Shown here: positions 29,082 to 37,193 of the stretch, in pieces
How positions within the stretch are numbered: the first letter of the stretch is position 1
Layout of the letters: each line of letters begins with the position of its first letter
From: Bradyrhizobium sp. AUGA SZCCT0283
Lineage (GTDB): Bacteria > Pseudomonadota > Alphaproteobacteria > Rhizobiales > Xanthobacteraceae
DNA: 64,000 bases
Assembly (NCBI RefSeq): GCF_018130385.1
Contig: NZ_JAFCLU010000008.1
Coordinates: forward strand, 62,001 to 126,000
Direction of reading: 5' to 3'
Translations under genes and position numbers: made by a program
Notes under the pieces: model-generated
Told to the model about the DNA's origin: nothing
The model's input: the letters and a program-made list of their open reading frames with translations, nothing else
The model's database searches: none

Positions 29082-29795
29082 TCAATAACCCAGATAGGAT
29101 TTACGGATGTCTTCGTTGTTCGCGATTTCGGCAGCACTGCCCGACATCACGATGCGTCCGGTTTCGATCACATAGGCCTGGTCGGCGAGTTCCAGCGCCA
29201 GTTGCGCGTTCTGCTCCACCACCAGGATGGTGACCTTGTCCTCGCGGTTGATCTTGCCGAGAATCTTGAACAGCTCGCGCACGATCAGGGGCGCCAGGCC
29301 GAACGACGGCTCGTCCAGCAGCATCAGCCGCGGACGCAGCATCAGCGCACGCGCGACCGCGAGCATCTGCTGCTCGCCGCCCGACAGCGTGCCGGCCTGC
29401 TGGGTATGCCGTTCCTTCAGCACCGGGAAGTGCTCGTACATGCGTTCGATGTCGGCAACCACGCCCTTCTTGTCGTTGCGGGTGATGGCCCCTAACTGCA
29501 GGTTTTCCTCCACCGTCATGGTGGTGAAGGTGCCGCGGCCCTGCGGCACATGCGCGATGCCGAGACGGACGACGTTTTCGGTCGAGCGGCCGGAGAGCGG
29601 CTTGCCCTCGAACTCGATCGCACCCGTCGAACGCACCATGTTGCAGATCGCGCGCAAGGTGGTGGTCTTGCCGGCGCCGTTGGCGCCGAGCAGCGTGGTC
29701 AGCGAGCCCTCATTGAGGGCGAAGCTGAGGCCATGAAGCGCCTGGACCTGCCCGTAATAGGCGCGGAGATCCTTGACGTTGAGCATCGCGGTCAT
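29082..29795 (-). CDS. livF: ABC transporter ATP-binding protein, LivF type
   Basis: ATPase of 237 residues with Walker A GANGAGKTT, signature LSGGEQQMLAVARAL and Walker B LMLLDEPSFGLAP. It overlaps the stop of livG by 4 bases (ATGA), indicating coupled translation. Confidence 0.94.
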   Translation of the reverse strand: MTAMLNVKDLRAYYGQVQALHGLSFALNEGSLTTLLGANGAGKTTTLRAICNMVRSTGAIEFEGKPLSGRSTENVVRLGIAHVPQGRGTFTTMTVEENLQLGAITRNDKKGVVADIERMYEHFPVLKERHTQQAGTLSGGEQQMLAVARALMLRPRLMLLDEPSFGLAPLIVRELFKILGKINREDKVTILVVEQNAQLALELADQAYVIETGRIVMSGSAAEIANNEDIRKSYLGY

Positions 29796-30589
29796 TGGTC
29801 CTTGCTCCCCAGATAGGCTTTGATGACGTCCGGGTCGGCCTGGACCTGGGCCGGTGTTCCTTCGGCGAGCTTGCGGCCGAAGTTGAGTGCGACGACATGG
29901 TCGGCGATCGACATCACCAGACCCATGTGATGTTCGACGAGCAGCACGGTCATGTGGCGCTCGTCGCGAATTCGGCGGATCAGGTCGCCGAGCACGTGGA
30001 CTTCCTCGTGGTTGAGGCCGCCGGCGGGTTCGTCGAGCAGCAGGATCTTGGGATCGGCGGCGAGCGCGCGTGCCAGTTCGACGCGCTTCTGGGTGCCGAA
30101 GGGCAGGCCGGAAACCACGGTGTGGGCCACGTCATTGAGATCCAGGTAGTCGAGGATCTCATGGACCTTCTTGTTGACGTCGGCTTCGGTGCGGCGAACC
30201 CAGGCGAGCTTCAGCGAGTCCGAGATGATGTCGCTCGAAGTGCGCGCGTGGGTGCCGACGCGAACGTTGTCGAGCACCGAGAGATTGGGAAACAACGCGA
30301 CGTTCTGGAAGGTGCGGCCGATGCCGATTTCGGCGATCCGGTGCGGCGGGCGCGTCAGGATGCTCGAGCCTTCCATCAGAATATCACCGGAGCTCGGCTG
30401 ATAGAGTCTGGAAAGGCAATTGAACAGCGTCGTCTTTCCGGCGCCGTTCGGTCCGATGAGGCCGAGGATTGCGCCCTTGTGCATGTCAAAGGACACGCCA
30501 TTCAACGCGATGATGCCGCCGAACACGACGCTGACGTCGCGAACCGCGAGCAGGGGAGCATTGCCCTGCGCGAGCTGTGCCTGCGTCAT
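29792..30589 (-). CDS. livG: ABC transporter ATP-binding protein, LivG type
   Basis: ATPase of 265 residues with Walker A GPNGAGKTT, a LivG-type insert and LLLDEPAGGLNHEEV. I chose the ATG at 30589 (MTQAQLAQGN), which has GGGACGAG upstream; the frame stays open to 30637. It is the first transporter gene after the IclR regulator gene, 69 bases downstream, so regulator and transporter may share a transcript. Confidence 0.92.
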   Translation of the reverse strand: MTQAQLAQGNAPLLAVRDVSVVFGGIIALNGVSFDMHKGAILGLIGPNGAGKTTLFNCLSRLYQPSSGDILMEGSSILTRPPHRIAEIGIGRTFQNVALFPNLSVLDNVRVGTHARTSSDIISDSLKLAWVRRTEADVNKKVHEILDYLDLNDVAHTVVSGLPFGTQKRVELARALAADPKILLLDEPAGGLNHEEVHVLGDLIRRIRDERHMTVLLVEHHMGLVMSIADHVVALNFGRKLAEGTPAQVQADPDVIKAYLGSKDQ

Positions 30590-30658
30590 CTCGTCCCGCC
30601 CGCCCTGATCACGAGGCGGGAATGACCATGCGAACACTTTCGCCGGTCATGGTGAAGG

Positions 30659-31525
30659 CTACCTGATCCCCTCGGCCAAACGTGCAACTTTCCCTCCTGC
30701 TTTCAACTTCTTGTTTTCTGTTTTTTTGGATTGCGGTGCTGCGCCGCCCAGCGCTGCCTCGATTTTCCTTACCATCGTGACAAGGCGAGGTCCAATATCG
30801 GTCATCAAGCGATCTTCCGTGAAGCGGAATGCCGGCGCGCCGCAATTGAAGGCATACGGCCCGGTTCCGTCATTGAGCTTCAATGCTACACCCACCGCAT
30901 GCACGTCGTTCTGCCATTCGCCTGCGGAAATCGCGAAGCCGTATTTCGCCACCGTTTCGCCCGAGCGTTCGATGCCGTCGCGCATCCGAGCCCATCGGCT
31001 GCCGTAGTGGTCGCGCAGGTCGCGCAACAAAGAGGCGCGTTCATCGTCCGGCAGTGCCCAGATATAGGCGCGTCCCATCGCCGAAGTCGCAATCGGTACG
31101 CGCGAGCCGACGTCGAGCTGTACGCCGAGCGTCAGCCCGTTACGGCTCTGCCCGAAATAGATCATGCTGTGACGGTCGCGTCCGCCGACGGCGACGGCGC
31201 CGCCGGTCTCGCGCATCAGTTCTTCACGATAGGGTTCGGACAAATGCCGAACGCCGAGATTGGCCAGCGCGGCATACCCCAGCGCCATGGCTGATGGCGC
31301 GAGCTGATACTTCTCGAAGCGCGGAACGGGTGTAAGATAACCGAGCTTGGTCAGGGTGTAGGTCAGCCGGGAAATGGTTGGCTTCGGCAAATTGGTACGG
31401 GCGGCGAGTTCTTGATTGCCGAGAAGCCCGTCGTTGGGATGAAATGCGCGCAACACATCAAGTCCGCGGGAAAGCGCGACGACGAAGCTGCGATCAGTCG
31501 CCACCTTTTTCCCTGGACGCTTCAT
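30659..31525 (-). CDS. IclR family transcriptional regulator
   Basis: Regulator of 288 residues. The N-terminal winged helix contains NQELAARTNLPKPTISRLTYTLTKLGYL (about 37-64) and is followed by the IclR effector domain (GGAVAVGGRDRHSMIYFGQ). A lysine-rich C-terminal tail (KKTENKKLKAGGK) is unusual. It is divergent from the PimF-like gene with a perfect palindrome between them, and upstream of the livGFHM genes. It most likely controls both uptake and beta-oxidation of the same acids, inferred from position. Confidence 0.88.
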   Translation of the reverse strand: MKRPGKKVATDRSFVVALSRGLDVLRAFHPNDGLLGNQELAARTNLPKPTISRLTYTLTKLGYLTPVPRFEKYQLAPSAMALGYAALANLGVRHLSEPYREELMRETGGAVAVGGRDRHSMIYFGQSRNGLTLGVQLDVGSRVPIATSAMGRAYIWALPDDERASLLRDLRDHYGSRWARMRDGIERSGETVAKYGFAISAGEWQNDVHAVGVALKLNDGTGPYAFNCGAPAFRFTEDRLMTDIGPRLVTMVRKIEAALGGAAPQSKKTENKKLKAGGKVARLAEGIR

Positions 31526-31600
31526 TTCCCGCTACTGCTGATGAGCTCGTTGACAACGGACGTGCTTCAAAATAACCCTCCGTGTCAAGATGTGGAATTA

Positions 31601-31619
31601 AATTTCGCAGTGCGAAATT
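31601..31619. promoter_or_regulatory. Perfect palindrome, candidate IclR-family operator
   Basis: AATTTCGCA-G-TGCGAAATT, with 9-bp arms and a 1-base spacer, in the divergent region between the IclR gene and the PimF-like gene. A further GCGAAAT half-site lies at 31621-31627. Site length and symmetry suit an IclR dimer or tetramer; binding is inferred. Confidence 0.65.
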
Positions 31620-31664
31620 AGCGAAATCGACCGTAGCTACTCAACGCAAGTTGTGCAGCATCCA

Positions 31665-31696
31665 AGAACAAACGATCCAGAGAACAAACGATCCAG
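31665..31696 (+). repeat. Perfect tandem duplication of 16 bp in the pimF leader
   Basis: AGAACAAACGATCCAG occurs twice back to back, and the second copy runs into the AGGGAGAG ribosome site of the PimF-like gene. It lengthens the leader between the palindrome and the start codon. Confidence 0.9.
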
Positions 31697-31706
31697 GGAG
31701 AGTCCC

Positions 31707-33803
31707 GTGAGCGAAGTGGTAAAACTCGAGCGTCATGACGTCATCGCCATCGTCACGGTCAACAGTCCTCCCGTCAACGCGCTGAGCGCTGCCGTGCGCG
31801 GCGGTATCTTCGAATGCATGAAGAGCGCGATTGCGGACACGGAAGTTAAGGCAATCGTACTGACCTGTGCAGGCCGGACCTTCATCGCCGGCGCCGACAT
31901 CACCGAATTCGGCAAGCCGCCGAAGCCGCCCGGCCTCGCCGAAGTGCTTGTCCTGATGGAGAGCTCGCCAAAGCCGATCATTGCCGCGATTCACGGCACG
32001 GCGCTCGGCGGCGGCCTCGAAGTCGCTCTGGCATGCCACTATCGCGTCGCCACCAAGGAAGCCAAGCTCGGCCTGCCCGAAGTGAAGCTCGGCCTGCTGC
32101 CGGGCGCCGGCGGAACGCAGCGCCTGCCGCGCGCGGTCGGCCCCGAACTCGCGGTCAAGATGATCGTCAGCGGCGATCCGATCGGCGCGGCGGAAGCGCT
32201 CAAGAACGGCCTGATCGAGGAAATCGTCGAGGGCCCTGCCGCCGGCGGCGAGGCCTTTGCCCGCAAGGTGCTGGCGGAGAAGCGTCCCTTGCGAAAGCTG
32301 CGCGACGACGACTCCAAGCTCGCAGCCGCCAAGGCCGACATTTCGATCTTCACCAATGCGGTCGCCGCGCTGACCAAGAAGGCGCGCGGGCTGGAAGCGC
32401 CGTTCGCAGCCGCGGATGCCGTCCGCGCCGCGATCGAACTGCCGTTCGACGAAGGGTTGAAGAAGGAGCGCGAAGGTTTCCTCAAGCTTGTCGCCAGCGA
32501 CCAGTCGAAAGCGCAGCGCTACGCCTTCTTCTCCGAGCGCGAAGCCGCCAAGATCGCCGGCGTGCCCGAAGGCACCAAACCGCGTCCGGTCGAGCGCGTC
32601 GCCATCATCGGCGCCGGCACCATGGGCGGCGGGATCGCGATGTCGTTCGCCAATGCCGGTATTCCGGTGACGCTGATCGAGACCGGCGAAGAGCAGCTCA
32701 AGCGCGGCCTGGGCGTGATGCAGAAGAACTACGAGGCGACAGCGGCGCGTGGCGGTATCCCTGCGGATGCGCCGGCCAAGCGCATGGGCCTGATCAACGG
32801 CGTCGTTGGCCTGGAGAACGTCAAGGACGCTGACCTGGTGATCGAAGCCGTGTTCGAGACCATGGCGGTCAAGAAGGAAGTATTCGAGGCGCTCGACAAG
32901 CACGCCAAGCCGGGCGCGGTGCTCGCTTCCAACACCTCGTACCTCAACATCGACGAGATCGCGAAGGTGACGAAGCGTCCGCAGGACGTGCTCGGCATGC
33001 ACTTCTTCTCGCCGGCCAACGTGATGAAGCTGTGCGAGATCGTGCGCGCCGACAAGACCGCGCCGGACGCGCTGACGACTGCCGTTTCGATCGCGCGCAA
33101 GATCGCAAAGGTGCCGGCCGTGGTCGGCGTCTGCGACGGCTTTGTCGGCAACCGCATGCTGGCGCAGCGCGGCAAGCAGTCGGAAAAGCTGCTGTTCGAG
33201 GGCGCGCTGCCGCAGCAGGTCGACGCCGTGGTGACGAAGTTCGGCATGCCGATGGGCCCGTTCGCGATGAGCGATCTCGCCGGCCTCGATATCGGCTGGC
33301 GTTCGCGCAAGGACCGCGGCATCAAGTCGGAAATCGCCGACGCGCTGTGCGAGGCCGGACGCTTCGGCCAGAAGACCGGCAAGGGCTATTACAAGTATGA
33401 AGCCGGCTCCCGCGCGGCGTTGCCGGATCCGGACGTCGAAAAGCTGATCGACGAGACGCTGCAGCGCCTCGGCCGCAAGAAGCGGGTCGTCAGCGACGAC
33501 GAGATCCTCGAGCGCATGATGTACCCGATGATCAATGAGGGTGCGCGCATCCTCGAAGAGGGCATCGCGGCGCGGCCGAGCGATATCGACGTGATCTGGC
33601 TCTATGGCTATGGCTGGCCGATCTACCGCGGCGGCCCGATGTTCTATGCCGACCAGGTCGGTCTCAAGCACATCGCCGATCGTCTGTCCTACTACGCCAA
33701 AGAGACCAACGATCCCTCGCTCGAGCCGGCGCCGCTGCTCAAGCGTCTGGCCGCCGAAGGCAAGACCTTTGCGTCGCTGGCCGCGCAGTCGAAGGCGGCT
33801 TGA
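31707..33803 (+). CDS. pimF: Fused enoyl-CoA hydratase / 3-hydroxyacyl-CoA dehydrogenase (PimF/FadJ-like)
   Basis: Bifunctional beta-oxidation enzyme of 698 residues. The N-terminal crotonase domain (about 1-190) has GRTFIAGADITEF, GTALGGGLEVALA and LGLPEVKLGLLPGAGGTQRLPR. The central NAD-binding domain has AIIGAGTMGGGIAMSFANAG, and the C-terminal dehydrogenase domain has HFFSPANVMKL and GFVGNRML. I chose the GTG at 31707 with AGGGAGAG 4 bases upstream; the frame is open to 31653. It should hydrate and then oxidise unsaturated acyl-CoAs. Adjacent ligase and acyl-CoA dehydrogenases match the R. palustris pim operon for dicarboxylate and pimelate degradation. Confidence 0.9.
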   Translation: MSEVVKLERHDVIAIVTVNSPPVNALSAAVRGGIFECMKSAIADTEVKAIVLTCAGRTFIAGADITEFGKPPKPPGLAEVLVLMESSPKPIIAAIHGTALGGGLEVALACHYRVATKEAKLGLPEVKLGLLPGAGGTQRLPRAVGPELAVKMIVSGDPIGAAEALKNGLIEEIVEGPAAGGEAFARKVLAEKRPLRKLRDDDSKLAAAKADISIFTNAVAALTKKARGLEAPFAAADAVRAAIELPFDEGLKKEREGFLKLVASDQSKAQRYAFFSEREAAKIAGVPEGTKPRPVERVAIIGAGTMGGGIAMSFANAGIPVTLIETGEEQLKRGLGVMQKNYEATAARGGIPADAPAKRMGLINGVVGLENVKDADLVIEAVFETMAVKKEVFEALDKHAKPGAVLASNTSYLNIDEIAKVTKRPQDVLGMHFFSPANVMKLCEIVRADKTAPDALTTAVSIARKIAKVPAVVGVCDGFVGNRMLAQRGKQSEKLLFEGALPQQVDAVVTKFGMPMGPFAMSDLAGLDIGWRSRKDRGIKSEIADALCEAGRFGQKTGKGYYKYEAGSRAALPDPDVEKLIDETLQRLGRKKRVVSDDEILERMMYPMINEGARILEEGIAARPSDIDVIWLYGYGWPIYRGGPMFYADQVGLKHIADRLSYYAKETNDPSLEPAPLLKRLAAEGKTFASLAAQSKAA

Positions 33804-33825
33804 TGGGGCATCGGCCTAATCACGC

Positions 33826-33907
33826 GTCATTCCGGGGCGCGCGTAGCGCGAACCCGGAATCTCGAGATTCCGGGTTCGCTCGCTGTCCGCGAGCGCCCCG
33901 GAATGAC
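33826..33907. repeat. Palindromic repeat element (type B), copy 1
   Basis: Outer arms GTCATTCCGGGGCGC/GCGCCCCGGAATGAC are perfect 15-bp complements. An inner perfect hairpin GCGAACCCGGAATCT/AGATTCCGGGTTCGC is nested between them. It fills most of the gap between the PimF-like and PimA-like genes. Confidence 0.85.
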
Positions 33908-33930
33908 CGCTTCTCCTGCCAAGAGCCTCC

Positions 33931-35616
33931 ATGACCCATCCCGGCGAGCAGTTCTATCCGGAAGGCGTCCGCTGGGACGATCCGATCGCGCGCGGCACGC
34001 TGCCCGACCTGTTGTCGGCAGCGGCCGCGGAGTTCGGCTCGCGCCCGGCGATTGAATTCCGTGACCGGCCGATAAGTTTTGTCGAACTTGAAGCGCTGGT
34101 CGAGACGGCCGCCGGCGCGTTCCTTCGCGCCGGCTACGGCAAGAACAGTTCAGTCGCGCTGTTCCTCGGCAATTCGCCGGATCATCCGGTCAATTTCTTC
34201 GGCGCGCTGAAGGCCGGCGCCCGCGTCGTGCACCTGTCGCCGCTCGACGGCGAGATCGCGCTGTCGCACAAGCTCTCGGACTCCGGCGCCCGCGTGCTGG
34301 TCACCAGCAATCTCTCGGCACTGTTGCCGACCGCGCTGAAGTTTCTCGACAAGGGGCTGCTCGACGGCCTGATCGTCTGCGAGGACGATCACTGGGGCAA
34401 GGCCGGTACGCCGCAGACGGCGCTGCCGGATAACCCCGCGATCATCACCTACCGGCAATTCACCGACGGCGCGGCAAAGCCGGCGCAATGGCCTGCCATC
34501 AGTGCCGATGACGTAGCCCTGCTGCAATATACCGGCGGCACCACAGGGCTTCCAAAAGGCGCGATGCTCAGTCACGGCAATCTGACCTCGGCGGTGTCGG
34601 TCTATGACGTCTGGGGCAAGCCGTCGCGCGCCGAGCGCAATGCGATCGAGCGCGTGATCTGCGTGCTGCCGCTGTTCCATATCTATGCGTTGACGGTGGT
34701 GCTGCTGTCCTCGATCCGGCGCGGCAACCTGATCTCGCTGCATCAACGCTTTGATGTCGAGGCCGTGATGCGCGATATCGAGGTCAAGCGCGCGACCGCC
34801 TTTCCGGGCGTGCCGACGATGTGGATCGCGATCGCAGCACTTCCCGATCTCGACAAGCGCGACTTGTCATCGCTGGTCAGCGTTGGCTCGGGCGGTGCAC
34901 CGCTGCCGGTCGAGGTCGCAAAGATCCTCGAGCGCAGGGTCGGCATGAAGCTGAAGAGCGGCTGGGGCATGACCGAAACCTGCTCACCCGGCACCGCGCA
35001 CCCGAAGGAAGGGCCGGACAAGCCCGGTTCGATCGGCCTGATGCTGCCGGGCATCGAGATGGACGTGGTGTCGCTGGAGGACCCGACCAGGCTGATGCCG
35101 GTGGGCGAGGTTGGCGAAATCCGCATCCGCGGTCCGAACGTCACCAAGGGCTACTGGAACCGGCCGAAGGAAACCGCCGAAGCGTTTGTGGGCGACCGCT
35201 TTCTGACCGGCGACATCGGCTACATGGATGCCGACGGCTATTTTTATCTGGTCGACCGCAAGAAGGACATGATCATCTCCGGCGGCTTCAACGTCTATCC
35301 GCAGATGATCGAGCAGGCGATCTACACCCATCCTGCCGTGCAGGAAGTGATCGTGATCGGTATCCCCGACGATTACCGCGGCGAGGCCGCCAAAGCCTTC
35401 ATCAAGCTGCGCGCGGATGCAAAGCCGTTCACGCTGGACGAACTGCGCACCTTCCTCACCGGCAAGCTCGGCAAGCACGAGATTCCGGCCGCCGTCGATT
35501 TCGTCGACGAACTGCCGCGCACGCCGGTCGGCAAGCTCTCGCGCCACGAACTGCGCCTGCAGCAATCGCCGTCCGCGCTACCAAAACAACAAGCCGCATC
35601 AGGAGGTCGTTCCTAA
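33931..35616 (+). CDS. pimA: Acyl-CoA ligase, AMP-forming (PimA-like dicarboxylate/fatty acid-CoA ligase)
   Basis: Adenylate-forming ligase of 561 residues that activates a carboxylic acid to its CoA ester. The phosphate loop LLQYTGGTTGLPKGAMLSH lies near residue 192, GWGMTETC near 345, and the C-terminal hinge and lysine region includes LVDRKKDMIISGGFNVYP and PRTPVGKLSRHEL. Position after the PimF-like gene and before the acyl-CoA dehydrogenases supports a dicarboxylate or medium-chain acid substrate, as for pimeloyl-CoA ligase PimA. The chain-length preference cannot be read here. Confidence 0.85.
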   Translation: MTHPGEQFYPEGVRWDDPIARGTLPDLLSAAAAEFGSRPAIEFRDRPISFVELEALVETAAGAFLRAGYGKNSSVALFLGNSPDHPVNFFGALKAGARVVHLSPLDGEIALSHKLSDSGARVLVTSNLSALLPTALKFLDKGLLDGLIVCEDDHWGKAGTPQTALPDNPAIITYRQFTDGAAKPAQWPAISADDVALLQYTGGTTGLPKGAMLSHGNLTSAVSVYDVWGKPSRAERNAIERVICVLPLFHIYALTVVLLSSIRRGNLISLHQRFDVEAVMRDIEVKRATAFPGVPTMWIAIAALPDLDKRDLSSLVSVGSGGAPLPVEVAKILERRVGMKLKSGWGMTETCSPGTAHPKEGPDKPGSIGLMLPGIEMDVVSLEDPTRLMPVGEVGEIRIRGPNVTKGYWNRPKETAEAFVGDRFLTGDIGYMDADGYFYLVDRKKDMIISGGFNVYPQMIEQAIYTHPAVQEVIVIGIPDDYRGEAAKAFIKLRADAKPFTLDELRTFLTGKLGKHEIPAAVDFVDELPRTPVGKLSRHELRLQQSPSALPKQQAASGGRS

Positions 35617-35623
35617 ACTCCGC

Positions 35624-35742
35624 CGTCGTCCCTGCGAACGCAGGGACCCATACGCCGCGGCCCCGGTTGGGGGCACATGGGGAGACGGCTTTCGTATCAT
35701 TGGTGCTGGTGGTTATGGGTCCCTGCGTTCGCAGGGACGACG
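35624..35742. repeat. Long inverted repeat element (type C), copy 1
   Basis: Arms of 29 bases at 35624-35652 and 35714-35742 are perfect reverse complements. Each arm also contains an inner palindrome CCCTGCGAACGCAGGG. Related copies lie at 39292-39418 and 50085-50202. Confidence 0.9.
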
Positions 35743-35796
35743 GGATAGAGAGTTTCGCGTTACCAGAGAGTTCTAGTTCGTTCACAGGAGGATCCG

Positions 35797-36987
35797 ATGG
35801 ATCTCGCTTTCAGCAAGGAAGAAATCGCGTTTCGTGAGGAGGTGCGAGCCTTCTTCCGGGACAACGTGCCGCCGGAGACGCGGCGCAAGATGGTGGAGGG
35901 CCGTCACCTCTCCAAGGACGAGATGGTCGCTTGGTGGCGCATCCTGAACAAGAAGGGCTGGGGCGTCTCGCACTGGCCGAAGGAATATGGCGGAACGGGG
36001 TGGACCTCCGTGCAGCACTACATCTTCAACGAAGAGCTGCAGATGCACCCCGCACCCGCGCCGCTCGCCTTCGGCGTCAGCATGGTCGGTCCCGTCATCT
36101 ACACCTTCGGCAACGAGAAGCAGAAGAAGCAGTATTTGCCGCGCATCGCCAATGTCGACGACTGGTGGTGCCAGGGCTTTTCGGAGCCCGGCTCCGGCTC
36201 CGACCTTGCGTCGCTGAAGACCAAGGCCGAGCGCAAGGGCGACAAGTACATCATCAACGGCCAGAAGACCTGGACCACGCTGGCCCAGCACGCCGACATG
36301 ATCTTCTGCCTGTGCCGCACCGACACCAATGCCAAGAAGCAGATGGGCATTTCCTTCATCGTGTTCGACATGAAGTCGAAGGGCGTCACCGTGCGCCCGA
36401 TCGAGACCATCGACGGCGGCCATGAGGTCAACGAAGTGTTCTTCGACGACGTCGAGGTGCCGGTCGAGAATCTGATCGGCGAGGAGAACAAGGGCTGGGA
36501 CTACGCAAAGTTCCTGCTCGGCAACGAGCGCACCGGCATCGCCCGCGTCGGCGTCTCCAAGGAGCGGCTGCGCCGCATCAAGGATCTCGCCTCCAAGGTC
36601 GAAGCGAACGGCAAGCCCGTGCTCGAGGACCAGGGTTTCCGCGAAAAACTCGCGGCCTGCGAGATCGAGCTCAAGGCGCTCGAACTCACCCAGCTCCGCG
36701 TCGTCGCCGACGAGGGCAAGCACGGCAAGGGCAAGCCCAACCCGGCGTCTTCGGTGTTGAAGATCAAGGGTTCGGAAATCCAGCAGACCACCACCGAACT
36801 TCTGATGGAAGTGATCGGCCCGTTTGCCGCGCCCTACGACGTGCATGGCGATGACGGCTCGAACGAGACCATGGACTGGACCGCCCAGATCGCGCCGAGC
36901 TACTTCAACAACCGCAAGGTCTCGATCTACGGCGGCTCCAACGAGATCCAGCGCAACATCATCACCAAGGCGGTGCTGGGGCTTTGA
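35797..36987 (+). CDS. pimC: Acyl-CoA dehydrogenase, large subunit (PimC-like)
   Basis: Flavin-dependent acyl-CoA dehydrogenase of 396 residues with GFSEPGSGSDLASLKTKA near 126 and a C-terminal IYGGSNEIQRNIITKAVLGL. The glutamate found at the equivalent of MCAD Glu376 (YEG) is glycine here (YGG), so the catalytic base must lie elsewhere or in a partner subunit. AGGAGGAT at 35786-35793 is a strong ribosome site. A second, shorter acyl-CoA dehydrogenase follows, as in the pimCD pair. Introduces the 2,3 double bond in the acyl-CoA. Confidence 0.87.
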   Translation: MDLAFSKEEIAFREEVRAFFRDNVPPETRRKMVEGRHLSKDEMVAWWRILNKKGWGVSHWPKEYGGTGWTSVQHYIFNEELQMHPAPAPLAFGVSMVGPVIYTFGNEKQKKQYLPRIANVDDWWCQGFSEPGSGSDLASLKTKAERKGDKYIINGQKTWTTLAQHADMIFCLCRTDTNAKKQMGISFIVFDMKSKGVTVRPIETIDGGHEVNEVFFDDVEVPVENLIGEENKGWDYAKFLLGNERTGIARVGVSKERLRRIKDLASKVEANGKPVLEDQGFREKLAACEIELKALELTQLRVVADEGKHGKGKPNPASSVLKIKGSEIQQTTTELLMEVIGPFAAPYDVHGDDGSNETMDWTAQIAPSYFNNRKVSIYGGSNEIQRNIITKAVLGL

Positions 36988-36994
36988 TTCCTCT

Positions 36995-37025
36995 CCCTCT
37001 CCCCGCCCCCTTCGCGGGGAGAGGG
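36995..37025. repeat. Hairpin repeat element (type E)
   Basis: A 12-bp stem CCCTCTCCCCGC/GCGGGGAGAGGG with a 7-base loop directly after the PimC-like stop codon. It lacks a T tract, so it resembles a dispersed repeat or an mRNA-stabilising hairpin more than a terminator. Confidence 0.7.
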
Positions 37026-37060
37026 CAGGGGTGAGGGGCCTGTCTCCGCGAAGACAGTTC

Positions 37061-37142
37061 GTAGGATGGGTGGAGCGAAGCGATACCCATCACAACAAGA
37101 CCGAACAGTGCGATGGGTTTCGCTTCGCTCTACCCATCCTAC
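37061..37142. repeat. Inverted repeat element (type D)
   Basis: Arms GTAGGATGGGT...ACCCATC (37061-37091) and GATGGGT...ACCCATCCTAC (37112-37142) pair along most of their length, with GCGAAGCG/CGCTTCGC inside. It resembles a common Bradyrhizobium intergenic palindrome and lies between the two acyl-CoA dehydrogenase genes. Confidence 0.8.
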
Positions 37143-37193
37143 GGGTTCGTTCGATTTCCATGCCTCAGGCATGATTTGAGAGAGTAGAAGAAC

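Noticed and set aside
36995..37025. Terminator after the PimC-like gene
   Set aside because: A strong hairpin exists but is not followed by a T tract, and the next gene is functionally linked, so a repeat element is the better call.
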